NCBI RefSeq assembly: GCF_002900365.1
Contig: NZ_CP025979.1
Location: 1,178,001 to 1,242,000, forward strand
DNA from: Escherichia marmotae
GTDB taxonomy: Bacteria > Pseudomonadota > Gammaproteobacteria > Enterobacterales > Enterobacteriaceae
Length of the DNA: 64,000 bases
Direction: 5' to 3'
How positions within the stretch are numbered: position 1 is the first letter of the stretch; every line of letters starts with the position of its first letter. A model generated the notes under the pieces. That model ran no database searches, was not told the origin of the DNA, and saw nothing but the letters and a program-made list of their open reading frames with translations. Below, piece by piece: positions 8,670-17,457 of the stretch. The position numbers were made by a program, and so were the translations under genes.

Positions 8670-8960
8670 TCAGGCGGCGTGTGTCTCATCTGCCACATCA
8701 GAGCGACTACCGACCACCTGGGGAGACGGTAATTTACCAGTTTTCAGAATCGTGCTAAGCACATCTTTCTGTTCTGCCAGCCACAGCGAAAGCGCTTCAC
8801 GTTGCTCGTCTTCCATTTGTACTGGAGAATTTGTCAGCCAGGTGTCGAGCAGATCCGCCGTATCAAGCATTTTGTCATAAGCATCGGCTTCCTTTTTGCT
8901 GGTAAACGACATCTTCTCTTCGCCCTCACGAATGACTACGTATTTAATTTCAACCGCCAT
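8670..8960 (-). CDS. yebG: YebG, SOS-induced DNA-damage protein
   Basis: The 96-residue protein is a conserved SOS-regulon member of unknown biochemistry. The N-terminal 80 residues (MAVEIKYVVIREGEEKMSFT) are as in E. coli. The acidic C-terminal tail differs from the K-12 form I remember (here ending SDVADETHAA). A perfect LexA box lies 20 bases upstream of the start, which supports SOS control. The gene is divergent from purT. Confidence 0.95.
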   Translation of the reverse strand: MAVEIKYVVIREGEEKMSFTSKKEADAYDKMLDTADLLDTWLTNSPVQMEDEQREALSLWLAEQKDVLSTILKTGKLPSPQVVGSRSDVADETHAA

Positions 8961-8979
8961 TTGCAGCCTCTCACAATAA

Positions 8980-8995
8980 CTGTAATTTTATACAG
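8980..8995 (-). promoter_or_regulatory. LexA operator of yebG
   Basis: CTGTAATTTTATACAG fits the LexA consensus CTGT-N8-ACAG exactly and lies 20 bases before the yebG start. Confidence 0.92.
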
Positions 8996-9048
8996 TATAA
9001 TTCTTTTCGGTCTTGAAATCAACACGAGCAATCAAGCAATAAAGACAT

Positions 9049-9064
9049 ACGCAAACGTTTTCGT
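9049..9064 (+). promoter_or_regulatory. PurR operator of purT
   Basis: ACGCAAACGTTTTCGT is a close match to the PurR palindrome and lies 38 bases before the purT start, where repression by PurR with hypoxanthine/guanine would act. Confidence 0.9.
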
Positions 9065-9101
9065 TTATACTGCGCGCGGAATTAATCAGGGGATATTCGT
9101 T

Positions 9102-10280
9102 ATGACGTTATTAGGCACTGCGCTGCGTCAGGCAGCAACTCGCGTGATGTTATTAGGCTCCGGTGAACTGGGTAAAGAAGTGGCCATCGAGTGCCAACGC
9201 CTCGGTGTAGAAGTGATTGCGGTCGATCGCTATGCCGACGCGCCAGCCATGCATGTCGCGCATCGTTCTCATGTCATCAATATGCTGGATGGCGATGCGT
9301 TGCGCCGTGTGGTTGAACTGGAAAAACCGCACTATATCGTGCCGGAGATCGAAGCTATTGCCACCGATATGCTGATCCAGCTTGAAAAGGAAGGGTTGAA
9401 TGTTGTCCCCTGCGCTCGTGCGACTCAGCTAACGATGAATCGCGAAGGGATCCGTCGCCTGGCGGCAGAAGAACTTCAGCTTCCCACTTCAACGTATCGT
9501 TTTGCCGATAGCGAAAGTCTTTTCCGCGAGGCGGTTACCGCCATTGGCTATCCCTGTATCGTTAAACCGGTCATGAGTTCTTCCGGCAAGGGGCAGACGT
9601 TTATTCGCTCTGCCGACCAGCTTGCTCAGGCGTGGGAGTACGCCCAGCAAGGTGGTCGCGCCGGGGCGGGCCGCGTGATTGTTGAAGGCGTGGTTAAGTT
9701 TGACTTTGAGATTACCCTACTAACCGTCAGTGCGGTGGATGGCGTCCATTTCTGTGCACCAATAGGTCATCGTCAGGAAGATGGTGACTATCGCGAATCC
9801 TGGCAACCGCAGCAAATGAGCCCACTGGCTCTGGAACGTGCGCAGGAGATTGCCCGCAAAGTGGTGCTGGCGCTGGGCGGCTATGGTCTGTTTGGTGTGG
9901 AGTTGTTTGTCTGTGGCGATGAGGTGATTTTCAGTGAAGTCTCCCCTCGCCCGCATGACACCGGGATGGTGACGTTAATTTCTCAGGATCTCTCGGAATT
10001 TGCCCTGCATGTACGCGCGTTCCTCGGACTGCCTGTTGGCGGGATTCGTCAGAATGGCCCTGCCGCTTCTGCAGTTATCCTGCCGCAACTGACCAGTCAG
10101 AATGTCACGTTTGATAATGTGCAGAATGCCGTTGGCGCAGGTTTGCAGATTCGTTTATTTGGTAAGCCGGAAATTGATGGCAGCCGTCGTCTGGGTGTGA
10201 CACTGGCTACAGCGGAGAGCATTGATGAGGCGATTGAACGCGCGAAGCACGCCGCCGCACAGGTGAAAGTACAAGGTTAA
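9102..10280 (+). CDS. purT: Phosphoribosylglycinamide formyltransferase 2
   Basis: The 392-residue ATP-grasp enzyme makes formyl-GAR from GAR, formate and ATP in purine synthesis, as the folate-independent alternative to PurN. Visible features are an N-terminal nucleotide/substrate fold (VMLLGSGELGKEVAIE), the ATP-grasp P-loop-like SSSGKGQTF, and the metal-binding GVELFVCGDEVIFSEVSPRP region. The start ATG at 9102 follows a GGGGATA ribosome site. A longer open frame reaches back to 8802 across yebG and is spurious. It is regulated by the PurR box upstream. Confidence 0.97.
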   Translation: MTLLGTALRQAATRVMLLGSGELGKEVAIECQRLGVEVIAVDRYADAPAMHVAHRSHVINMLDGDALRRVVELEKPHYIVPEIEAIATDMLIQLEKEGLNVVPCARATQLTMNREGIRRLAAEELQLPTSTYRFADSESLFREAVTAIGYPCIVKPVMSSSGKGQTFIRSADQLAQAWEYAQQGGRAGAGRVIVEGVVKFDFEITLLTVSAVDGVHFCAPIGHRQEDGDYRESWQPQQMSPLALERAQEIARKVVLALGGYGLFGVELFVCGDEVIFSEVSPRPHDTGMVTLISQDLSEFALHVRAFLGLPVGGIRQNGPAASAVILPQLTSQNVTFDNVQNAVGAGLQIRLFGKPEIDGSRRLGVTLATAESIDEAIERAKHAAAQVKVQG

Positions 10281-10300
10281 GTCCGTCAGAAACACGCTGC

Positions 10301-10330
10301 AAAAATGCCCGATCATGGATCGGGCATTTT
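10301..10330. terminator. Bidirectional terminator between purT and eda
   Basis: The perfect hairpin AATGCCCGATC/GATCGGGCATT has A and T runs on both sides and lies between two convergent genes. Confidence 0.88.
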
Positions 10331-10335
10331 GACTT

Positions 10336-10977
10336 TTACAGCTTCGCGCCTTCTACTGCTTCACGTGCCAGCTTAGTGATGCGGTCGTAATCGCCTGCTT
10401 CCAGCGCATCCGCCGGAACCAGCCATGAACCACCGATACACAGCACGCTTTTCAGCGCCAGGTAGTCACGGTAGTTAGCCGGAGAAATACCACCAGTCGG
10501 GCAGAAACGAACCTGGGAGAACGGGCCTGCGATCGCCTGCAGTGCTTTCACGCCGCCATTAGCTTCCGCCGGGAAGAATTTGAACTCTTTCAGGCCGTAG
10601 TCCATACCCAGCATCAGTTCAGAAACAGTGCTGATACCTGGAATCAGAGGAATGAAGCCTTCAGTCGCTGCTTTCAGCAGTGGTTCAGTCAGACCCGGGC
10701 TAATGGCGAACTGTGCGCCTGCTTCGGTCACTTCTGCCAGTTGCTGTGGGTTCAGCACAGTACCAGCACCCACAATCGCTTCCGGTACTTCTTTGGCGAT
10801 TGCACGGATAGCATCAACTGCACACTCGGTACGCAAAGTCACTTCCAGAACGCGCACGCCACCAGCAACCAACGCTTTTGCCATTGGCACCGCGTGTTCC
10901 AGTTTGTTTACCACAATAACCGGTACAACCGGGCCAGTGGTCAGGATTGATTCTGCACTTGTTTTCCAGTTTTTCAT
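10336..10977 (-). CDS. eda: KDPG/KHG aldolase
   Basis: The 213-residue trimeric class I aldolase splits 2-keto-3-deoxy-6-phosphogluconate into pyruvate and glyceraldehyde-3-phosphate (Entner-Doudoroff pathway), and also acts on 4-hydroxy-2-oxoglutarate. The Schiff-base Lys is in LKEFKFFPAE, and the general acid Glu is in RVLEVTLRTE. The start at 10977 (MKNWKTSAES) gives the standard length. A longer open frame upstream overlaps edd and is not used. It follows edd by 37 bases and is co-transcribed with it. Confidence 0.97.
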   Translation of the reverse strand: MKNWKTSAESILTTGPVVPVIVVNKLEHAVPMAKALVAGGVRVLEVTLRTECAVDAIRAIAKEVPEAIVGAGTVLNPQQLAEVTEAGAQFAISPGLTEPLLKAATEGFIPLIPGISTVSELMLGMDYGLKEFKFFPAEANGGVKALQAIAGPFSQVRFCPTGGISPANYRDYLALKSVLCIGGSWLVPADALEAGDYDRITKLAREAVEGAKL

Positions 10978-11014
10978 CAGAGTTTTCTCTCGCCTGATTA
11001 CAAATTTTGTCGTC

Positions 11015-12826
11015 TTAAAAAGTGATACAGGTTGCGCCCTGTTCGGCACCGGACAGTTTTTCACGCAAGGCGCCGAATAATTCACGTCCTGTTCCTACGC
11101 GTGACGCGCTCAGGTCAGGAATGTGTGGTTCGCGAGCAGCCAGTTCCGCTTCGTCTACCAGCAACGTCAGTTCGCCTGTCTGTCCATTCACACGAATGAT
11201 GTCTCCATCGCGCACTTTCGCCAGTAACCCGCCATCGTAGGCTTCTGGTGTTACGTGGATAGCTGACGGCACTTTACCTGAAGCACCGGAGAGGCGTCCA
11301 TCGGTAACTAACGCAATTTTGAAACGCCGGTCCAATAATACACCAAGTGGCGGCATGAGTTTATGTAATTCTGGCATTCCGTTCGCTTTTGGCCCCTGAT
11401 GACGAACAACAACCACACAATCACGGTCCAGCAAACCCGCTTCAAAGGCTGGCATAACGTCATGCTGGCTCTCGAAAACAACCGCAGGCGCTTCAATTAC
11501 CTGGTTTTCAACGGGTACAGCGGAGGTTTTCATAACCGCACGGCCCAGGTTACCGCTTAACACTTTTGTCCCACCATGATGAGAGAAAGGTTGTTCGAAG
11601 GAAGCGATCACATTGCTGTCGAGCGATTTTTCTGCACCTTCTCGCCAGTCCAGCTCACCGTTATTCAGCCACGGCTCGAGGGTATAACGAGAAAGACCAA
11701 AACCCGCTACCGTATTCACATCTTCATGCAGCAGACCCGCCTTGAGCAGTTCACGCACCAGCACCGGTACGCCTCCCGCCGCCTGGAAGTGATTAATATC
11801 GGCCGGGCCGTTCGGGTAGAGACGCGCCATCAGCGGTACGACATCAGAAAGATCAGAGAAGTCATCCCAGTTAATCTGAATACCCGCCGCACGCGCCATC
11901 GCCACCAGGTGCATTGTATGGTTAGTGGAACCACCTGTTGCCAGCAGCGCCACGATACCGTTCACCACCACTTTCTCATCGATCATCTTACCGATTGGCA
12001 TCCATTCATTACCATTGCCGGTCATGCGTGTAACCTGGCGCGCAGCGGCTGCAGTTAATGCATCACGCAGTGGAGAGTCCGGATGAATAAAAGAAGAGCC
12101 TGGCAACTGCATCCCCATAAATTCAACCACCATCTGATTGGTGTTGGCTGTACCGTAAAAAGTACACGTACCCGGCGCATGATAAGACGCGGCTTCTGAC
12201 TCCAGCAGCGCCATACGATCCACTTTTCCTTCAGCATAAAGCTGGCGAATGCGAACTTTCTCTTTGTTTGGCAAACCACTTGCCATCGGGCCTGATGGCA
12301 CAAATACCGCAGGCAGATGACCGAACGACAGTGCAGCCATCGTCAGCCCTGGGACAATCTTGTCGCACACGCCGAGGAACAGCGCGCCATCAAACATGTT
12401 ATGAGACAGCCCCACCGCCGCCGACATGGCAATCACTTCGCGGCTTAACAGCGACAGCTCCATTCCGTCCTGCCCCTGGGTGACACCATCGCACATCGCC
12501 GGAACACCCCCCGCCACCTGGCCGACCGCGTTAGCTTCATGCAGTGCTTTACGAATGATCTCTGGATAATGTTCATAAGGCTGGTGGGCAGAGAGCATGT
12601 CGTTGTAGGAGGTGATAATGGCGATATTGTTACGCAACATGCTTTTCAGGGAGGCTTTGTCTTCTGGCTGGCAAGCGGCGAAACCGTGTGCCAGATTACC
12701 GCATGCCAACTGCGAACGATGAACGGTCGAGGTTTTCGCTTGTTCGATCCGGGCGAGATAAGCAGAACGAGTCGCGCGCGAACGTTCAATAATTCGTTTT
12801 GTTACGCGTAACAATTGTGGATTCAT
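11015..12826 (-). CDS. edd: 6-phosphogluconate dehydratase
   Basis: The 603-residue iron-sulfur dehydratase converts 6-phosphogluconate to KDPG, the first Entner-Doudoroff step. It is an IlvD/Edd-family protein. Cysteine ligands are visible in VPAMCDGVTQG and LGVCDKIVPG, with another in the APGTCTFYGT region. The start at 12826 (MNPQLLRVTK) gives the family length. An upstream Met at 12883 adds 19 unlikely residues. It forms an operon with eda and is preceded by a GntR-type operator and the zwf terminator. Confidence 0.97.
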   Translation of the reverse strand: MNPQLLRVTKRIIERSRATRSAYLARIEQAKTSTVHRSQLACGNLAHGFAACQPEDKASLKSMLRNNIAIITSYNDMLSAHQPYEHYPEIIRKALHEANAVGQVAGGVPAMCDGVTQGQDGMELSLLSREVIAMSAAVGLSHNMFDGALFLGVCDKIVPGLTMAALSFGHLPAVFVPSGPMASGLPNKEKVRIRQLYAEGKVDRMALLESEAASYHAPGTCTFYGTANTNQMVVEFMGMQLPGSSFIHPDSPLRDALTAAAARQVTRMTGNGNEWMPIGKMIDEKVVVNGIVALLATGGSTNHTMHLVAMARAAGIQINWDDFSDLSDVVPLMARLYPNGPADINHFQAAGGVPVLVRELLKAGLLHEDVNTVAGFGLSRYTLEPWLNNGELDWREGAEKSLDSNVIASFEQPFSHHGGTKVLSGNLGRAVMKTSAVPVENQVIEAPAVVFESQHDVMPAFEAGLLDRDCVVVVRHQGPKANGMPELHKLMPPLGVLLDRRFKIALVTDGRLSGASGKVPSAIHVTPEAYDGGLLAKVRDGDIIRVNGQTGELTLLVDEAELAAREPHIPDLSASRVGTGRELFGALREKLSGAEQGATCITF

Positions 12827-12948
12827 AAAGGCTCCTGAAATTGAGTTGTCAGAGCAGGCTGATTCACAATGCGTTTCACTCAAGAAAAATATGACTGAAA
12901 CGCCTGTAACCGGAGCTCATAGGGCAGAAACGTTTCAGTGAGTGTAAT

Positions 12949-12982
12949 AAAAAAAGCCTCGTGGGTGAATCCACACGAGGCT
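12949..12982 (-). terminator. Terminator of zwf
   Basis: On the minus strand the hairpin GCCTCGTG...CACGAGGC is followed by a run of seven T. It separates zwf from the edd promoter. Confidence 0.88.
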
Positions 12983-13020
12983 CAAAAGTGTAAAAATTAC
13001 TCTACAATCTGTGCAAGAAC

Positions 13021-13038
13021 ATGTTACCGGTAAAATAA
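13021..13038 (-). promoter_or_regulatory. GntR-type operator upstream of edd
   Basis: ATGTTACCGGTAAAATAA resembles the gluconate-repressor palindrome ATGTTACCGGTAACAT in all but the last positions. It lies about 195 bases before edd, matching the known gluconate induction of edd-eda. Confidence 0.7.
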
Positions 13039-13060
13039 CCCGTAAGGATAAGTCGAGATA

Positions 13061-14536
13061 TTACTCAAACTCATTCCAGGAGCGACCGTCACGGGTAATC
13101 ATCGCCACCGAGGCAACCGGGCCCCAGGTTCCGGCCTGATACGGTTTCGGCGCATCGTTGTCCATCGCCCATGCTTCAGTAATGGAATCTACCCATTTCC
13201 ACGCTTCTTCCACTTCATCGCGACGCACAAACAACGCCTGAATACCGCGCATCGTTTCCAGCAACAGACGCTCATAAGCATCAGCCAGATGCGTCTGATT
13301 AAAGGTTTCTGAATAGCTCAGATCCAGTTTGGTGATTTGCAGATTATGTTTGTGATCAAGACCAGGGACTTTATTCAACACCTGGATATCCACGCCCTCA
13401 TCGGGTTGCAGACGAATAGTCAGTTTGTTCTGCGGCAGATCCTGCCACGACTCTTTGAACAGATTCAGTTCTGGTGTTTTGAAATAGACCACAACTTCAG
13501 AGCATTTTGTCGGCAGACGTTTACCTGTTCGCAGGTAGAACGGCACGCCAGCCCAACGCCAGTTATCGATGTCGACGCGGATAGCCACGAAGGTTTCCGT
13601 GTTACTGCTTTTATTCGCACCCTCTTCTTCCAGATAGCCTGGTACTTTTTTGCCCTGAGCGAAGCCTGCGGTGTATTGCCCGCGTACTGTTTTTTCACGC
13701 ACATTGGTGCGGTCAATTCGACGCAATGACTTCAGTACTTTCACTTTTTCATCACGGATGCTGTCGGCGCTCAGGTCGGACGGCGGAGACATCGCAATCA
13801 TGCAAAGAATTTGCAGCAGGTGGTTCTGGATCATATCGCGCATCTGACCGGCTTTATCAAAATACCCCCAGCGCCCTTCGATTCCGACCTCTTCTGCCAC
13901 CGTGATCTCAACATGATCAATGGTGCGATTGTCCCAGTTGTTCACAAACAGAGAGTTAGCAAAACGCAGCGCCAGCAGGTTCAGTACCGTTTCTTTACCC
14001 AGATAGTGGTCGATACGGTAAACCTGGCACTCCTCGAAATATTCGCCTACCTGATCGTTAATTTCACGCGAAGTCGCCAGTGATGTTCCCAGCGGTTTTT
14101 CCATGACCACGCGAGCAGGTTTAGCATTCAGTTTTGCCTCACCCAGCCCTTTGCAGATCGCACCAAAGGTGCTTGGTGGCATGGCAAAGTAGTTAATGGT
14201 GATACGATTTTTTTGATCCAGCATCGCGCCAAGGCGGTTGAATGCGGCCGTGTCATTGACATCAAGATTACAAAAATCCAGACGCGCACTCAGGGTATCC
14301 CACAGACCTTCATCAATGGTTTCTTTCATGAAGGTTTCAAGCGCCTCGCGGACAACTTTGGTATATGCCGCTTTATCCCAGTCAGCACGCCCTACGCCGA
14401 TAATCCGGGTGTCCGGGTTGAGCTGACCGGCTTTTTCCAGTTGATACAGGGAAGGCAGCAATTTACGACGCGCAAGGTCGCCTTTCGCGCCGAAAATGAC
14501 CAGGTCACAGGCCTGGGCTGTTTGCGTTACCGCCAT
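13061..14536 (-). CDS. zwf: Glucose-6-phosphate 1-dehydrogenase
   Basis: The 491-residue NADP-dependent enzyme starts the oxidative pentose-phosphate path, yielding 6-phosphogluconolactone and feeding edd. It has the N-terminal Rossmann motif FGAKGDLARRKL, the substrate-binding active-site peptide RIDHYLGKE, and the catalytic His in the same region. Length matches K-12. It is transcribed on its own promoter, divergent from hexR. The 337-base gap between them (14537-14873) is a control region where HexR and SoxS/MarA/Rob sites are known in E. coli. Confidence 0.97.
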   Translation of the reverse strand: MAVTQTAQACDLVIFGAKGDLARRKLLPSLYQLEKAGQLNPDTRIIGVGRADWDKAAYTKVVREALETFMKETIDEGLWDTLSARLDFCNLDVNDTAAFNRLGAMLDQKNRITINYFAMPPSTFGAICKGLGEAKLNAKPARVVMEKPLGTSLATSREINDQVGEYFEECQVYRIDHYLGKETVLNLLALRFANSLFVNNWDNRTIDHVEITVAEEVGIEGRWGYFDKAGQMRDMIQNHLLQILCMIAMSPPSDLSADSIRDEKVKVLKSLRRIDRTNVREKTVRGQYTAGFAQGKKVPGYLEEEGANKSSNTETFVAIRVDIDNWRWAGVPFYLRTGKRLPTKCSEVVVYFKTPELNLFKESWQDLPQNKLTIRLQPDEGVDIQVLNKVPGLDHKHNLQITKLDLSYSETFNQTHLADAYERLLLETMRGIQALFVRRDEVEEAWKWVDSITEAWAMDNDAPKPYQAGTWGPVASVAMITRDGRSWNEFE

Positions 14537-14873
14537 GTCATTCTCCTTAAGTTAACTAACCCGGTACTTAAGCCTGGGTATATTTGTAATTTTCTTACGG
14601 TGCACTGTACTGCTTTTACGGGCTTGCGAAAACTGTAAACGCTTATCCACCCGTGCGATTACAGCAAAAGCGCGCAAAGTGCGGCAAAACTGATAAAAAA
14701 ACCATCGTTTTCCATTGGGTAAAAATCTGACACTGATCATGTTATGAAAAAAAATAACAACTTTTTTATCTGCTTTTGTCATTAACCCAGCACACAGGCG
14801 TAATATCTGACAAAACTGCATTTCGATTTCTTTCAGAGCGGAAATCGTCATTACCCGTGAGTCTCTTTACATC
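14537..14873. promoter_or_regulatory. Divergent zwf-hexR control region
   Basis: This is a 337-base gap with no gene. The string TGTAATTTTCTTACGGT near 14583 resembles the HexR operator half-site pattern TGTAAT...TTACA. SoxS/MarA/Rob control of zwf is known in E. coli, but I could not place a confident box by eye. Confidence 0.5.
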
Positions 14874-15743
14874 ATGAATATGCTGGAAAAAATCCAGTCT
14901 CAACTGGAACATTTGAGCAAATCAGAACGCAAAGTTGCCGAGGTCATTCTTGCTTCGCCCGACAACGCGATCCATTCGAGTATTGCTGCTCTGGCGCTGG
15001 AAGCCAATGTTAGCGAGCCGACGGTGAATCGTTTCTGTCGCAGCATGGACACTCGCGGTTTTCCTGATTTTAAACTGCATCTGGCGCAAAGTCTGGCGAA
15101 TGGCACTCCTTATGTTAATCGCAACGTCAATGAAGATGACAGCGTTGAATCATACACAGGGAAAATATTTGAGTCGGCAATGGCTACTCTTGATCACGTC
15201 CGTCACTCGCTGGATAAATCCGCCGTCAATCGTGCCGTTGATCTCCTCACCCAGGCGAAGAAAATTGCCTTTTTTGGATTAGGTTCTTCCGCTGCCGTTG
15301 CCCACGATGCGATGAATAAGTTTTTTCGCTTCAATGTTCCGGTGATCTACTCGGACGATATCGTACTGCAACGAATGAGTTGTATGAATTGTAGTGATGG
15401 TGACGTCGTTGTGCTGATTTCCCACACCGGCAGAACAAAAAATCTGGTTGAACTGGCGCAACTGGCGCGAGAAAACGACGCAATGGTGATTGCCCTCACC
15501 TCAGCGGGAACGCCACTCGCCCGGGAAGCAACGCTGGCAATTACCCTCGATGTACCGGAAGATACTGACATTTATATGCCCATGGTCTCTCGACTTGCAC
15601 AGTTGACCGTGATAGATGTGCTGGCAACAGGATTTACTTTGCGACGCGGAACAAAATTCAGAGATAACTTGAAGCGGGTCAAGGAAGCTCTCAAGGAATC
15701 GCGTTTTGATAAGCAGTTACTTAATTTAAGTGACGATCGCTGA
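14874..15743 (+). CDS. hexR: HexR, RpiR-family regulator of central sugar catabolism
   Basis: The 289-residue protein has an N-terminal RpiR helix-turn-helix (residues 1-77, with SEPTVNRFCRSM as recognition helix) and a C-terminal SIS sugar-phosphate-binding domain (about 125-250, with FFGLGSSAAVAHDA and LISHTGRTKN). HexR senses KDPG and represses zwf, edd-eda, pykA-type genes in proteobacteria. Its place between zwf and pykA fits. It starts with ATG at 14874. Confidence 0.95.
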   Translation: MNMLEKIQSQLEHLSKSERKVAEVILASPDNAIHSSIAALALEANVSEPTVNRFCRSMDTRGFPDFKLHLAQSLANGTPYVNRNVNEDDSVESYTGKIFESAMATLDHVRHSLDKSAVNRAVDLLTQAKKIAFFGLGSSAAVAHDAMNKFFRFNVPVIYSDDIVLQRMSCMNCSDGDVVVLISHTGRTKNLVELAQLARENDAMVIALTSAGTPLAREATLAITLDVPEDTDIYMPMVSRLAQLTVIDVLATGFTLRRGTKFRDNLKRVKEALKESRFDKQLLNLSDDR

Positions 15744-15869
15744 AACGATAGTCACTGTTCTATCCTTATACGACATTCGCATGTGTTTAATTTAGAACCG
15801 TTATCGTTTTAATTTATGCGAATTTCATGTTCAAGCAACACCTTGTTGTTTCAGTCAACGGAGTATTAC

Positions 15870-17312
15870 ATGTCCAGAAGGCTTCGCAGAACCAAAATCG
15901 TTACCACGTTAGGCCCGGCTACTGATCGCGATAATAACCTTGAAAAAGTTATCGCTGCCGGCGCAAACGTTGTACGTATGAACTTTTCTCACGGCTCGCC
16001 TGAAGATCACAAAATGCGCGCAGATAAAGTTCGTGAAATTGCCGCAAAACTGGGGCGTCATGTGGCTATTCTGGGTGACCTTCAGGGGCCAAAGATTCGT
16101 GTATCTACCTTTAAAGAAGGTAAGGTGTTCCTCAACATTGGGGACAAATTCCTGCTGGATGCTAACCTGGGTAAAGGTGAAGGCGATAAAGAAAAAGTCG
16201 GTATCGACTATAAAGGTCTGCCTGCTGACGTCGTGCCTGGCGACATCCTGCTGCTGGACGACGGTCGCGTACAGTTAAAAGTGCTGGAAGTTCAGGGCAT
16301 GAAAGTGTTCACCGAAGTCACTGTCGGTGGCCCTCTCTCTAACAATAAAGGGATCAACAAACTCGGCGGCGGTCTGTCGGCTGAAGCACTGACCGAAAAA
16401 GATAAAGCTGATATTCAGACTGCAGCACTGATTGGCGTGGATTATCTGGCAGTTTCCTTCCCGCGCTGTGGCGAAGATCTGAACTATGCCCGCCGTCTGG
16501 CACGCGACGCAGGTTGTGATGCGAAAATTGTCGCCAAGGTTGAACGTGCGGAAGCCGTTTGCAGCCAGGATGCAATGGACGACATTATCCTCGCCTCTGA
16601 CGTGGTGATGGTCGCACGCGGTGACCTCGGCGTTGAAATTGGCGATCCGGAACTGGTCGGCATTCAGAAGGCCTTGATCCGTCGTGCGCGCCAGCTTAAC
16701 CGTGCGGTAATTACAGCGACCCAGATGATGGAGTCAATGATCACCAACCCGATGCCAACCCGTGCAGAAGTTATGGACGTGGCAAACGCCGTGCTGGATG
16801 GTACTGATGCCGTGATGCTGTCTGCAGAAACCGCTGCGGGCCAATACCCTTCAGAAACAGTTGCTGCGATGGCGCGCGTTTGCCTGGGTGCTGAAAAAAT
16901 CCCGAGCATTAACGTTTCTAAACACCGTCTGGACGTTCAGTTCGATAATGTGGAAGAAGCAATCGCCATGTCCGCGATGTATGCAGCTAACCACCTGAAA
17001 GGGGTTACCGCTATCATCACCATGACCGAGTCTGGTCGTACCGCGCTGATGACCTCCCGTATCAGTTCCGGTCTGCCAATTTTCGCCATGTCTCGTCATG
17101 AGCGTACCCTGAACCTGACTGCGCTTTATCGTGGTGTCACGCCGGTCTATTTTGACAGTGCAAGTGATGGCGTAGTTGCGGCCAGCGAAGCGGTAAATCT
17201 GCTGCGCGATAAAGGCTATCTGATGTCCGGCGACCTGGTCATCGTCACCCAGGGCGACGTAATGAGTACCGTGGGTTCTACCAATACCACGCGTATTTTA
17301 ACTGTTGAGTAA
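15870..17312 (+). CDS. pykA: Pyruvate kinase II
   Basis: The 480-residue AMP-activated pyruvate kinase makes pyruvate and ATP from phosphoenolpyruvate and ADP. It has the N-terminal TKIVTTLGPATD strand, the substrate motif MNFSHGSPEDH, the metal and catalytic motif KVERAEAV, the conserved ATQMMESMI helix, and a C-terminal allosteric domain after residue 350. The start at 15870 (MSRRLRRTK) follows a GGAG ribosome site. A longer frame from 15816 is not needed. Downstream lie a REP and a terminator now split by IS4. Confidence 0.97.
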   Translation: MSRRLRRTKIVTTLGPATDRDNNLEKVIAAGANVVRMNFSHGSPEDHKMRADKVREIAAKLGRHVAILGDLQGPKIRVSTFKEGKVFLNIGDKFLLDANLGKGEGDKEKVGIDYKGLPADVVPGDILLLDDGRVQLKVLEVQGMKVFTEVTVGGPLSNNKGINKLGGGLSAEALTEKDKADIQTAALIGVDYLAVSFPRCGEDLNYARRLARDAGCDAKIVAKVERAEAVCSQDAMDDIILASDVVMVARGDLGVEIGDPELVGIQKALIRRARQLNRAVITATQMMESMITNPMPTRAEVMDVANAVLDGTDAVMLSAETAAGQYPSETVAAMARVCLGAEKIPSINVSKHRLDVQFDNVEEAIAMSAMYAANHLKGVTAIITMTESGRTALMTSRISSGLPIFAMSRHERTLNLTALYRGVTPVYFDSASDGVVAASEAVNLLRDKGYLMSGDLVIVTQGDVMSTVGSTNTTRILTVE

Positions 17313-17318
17313 GTAAGT

Positions 17319-17356
17319 TGCCGGATGCGGCGTAAACGCCCTGTCCGGCCTACAAC
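17319..17356. repeat. REP element after pykA
   Basis: GCCGGATGCGGCGTAAACGC...CTGTCCGGCCTAC is a REP palindrome of the Y type. Confidence 0.85.
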
Positions 17357-17446
17357 ACCTTGATAATTCAAAAGATTACAAATCGTCTGTAGGCTCGATA
17401 AAATTACTCATCAGGCAAACTTGAACTTATCAACTAACGGAAGCCT

Positions 17447-17457
17447 CTCCTCGTGAG
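17447..17457. repeat. IS4 target-site duplication, left copy
   Basis: CTCCTCGTGAG directly precedes the IS4 left end and recurs exactly at 18884-18894. Eleven bases is in the IS4 range (11-13). Confidence 0.95.

Noticed and set aside
8802..9101. N-terminal extension of purT to 492 residues
   Set aside because: It crosses yebG and its LexA and PurR boxes. The ATG at 9102 has a ribosome site and gives the family length.
10628..11080. 150-residue plus-strand frame over eda/edd
   Set aside because: Antisense shadow of eda and the edd 3' end, with no ribosome site or recognisable domain.
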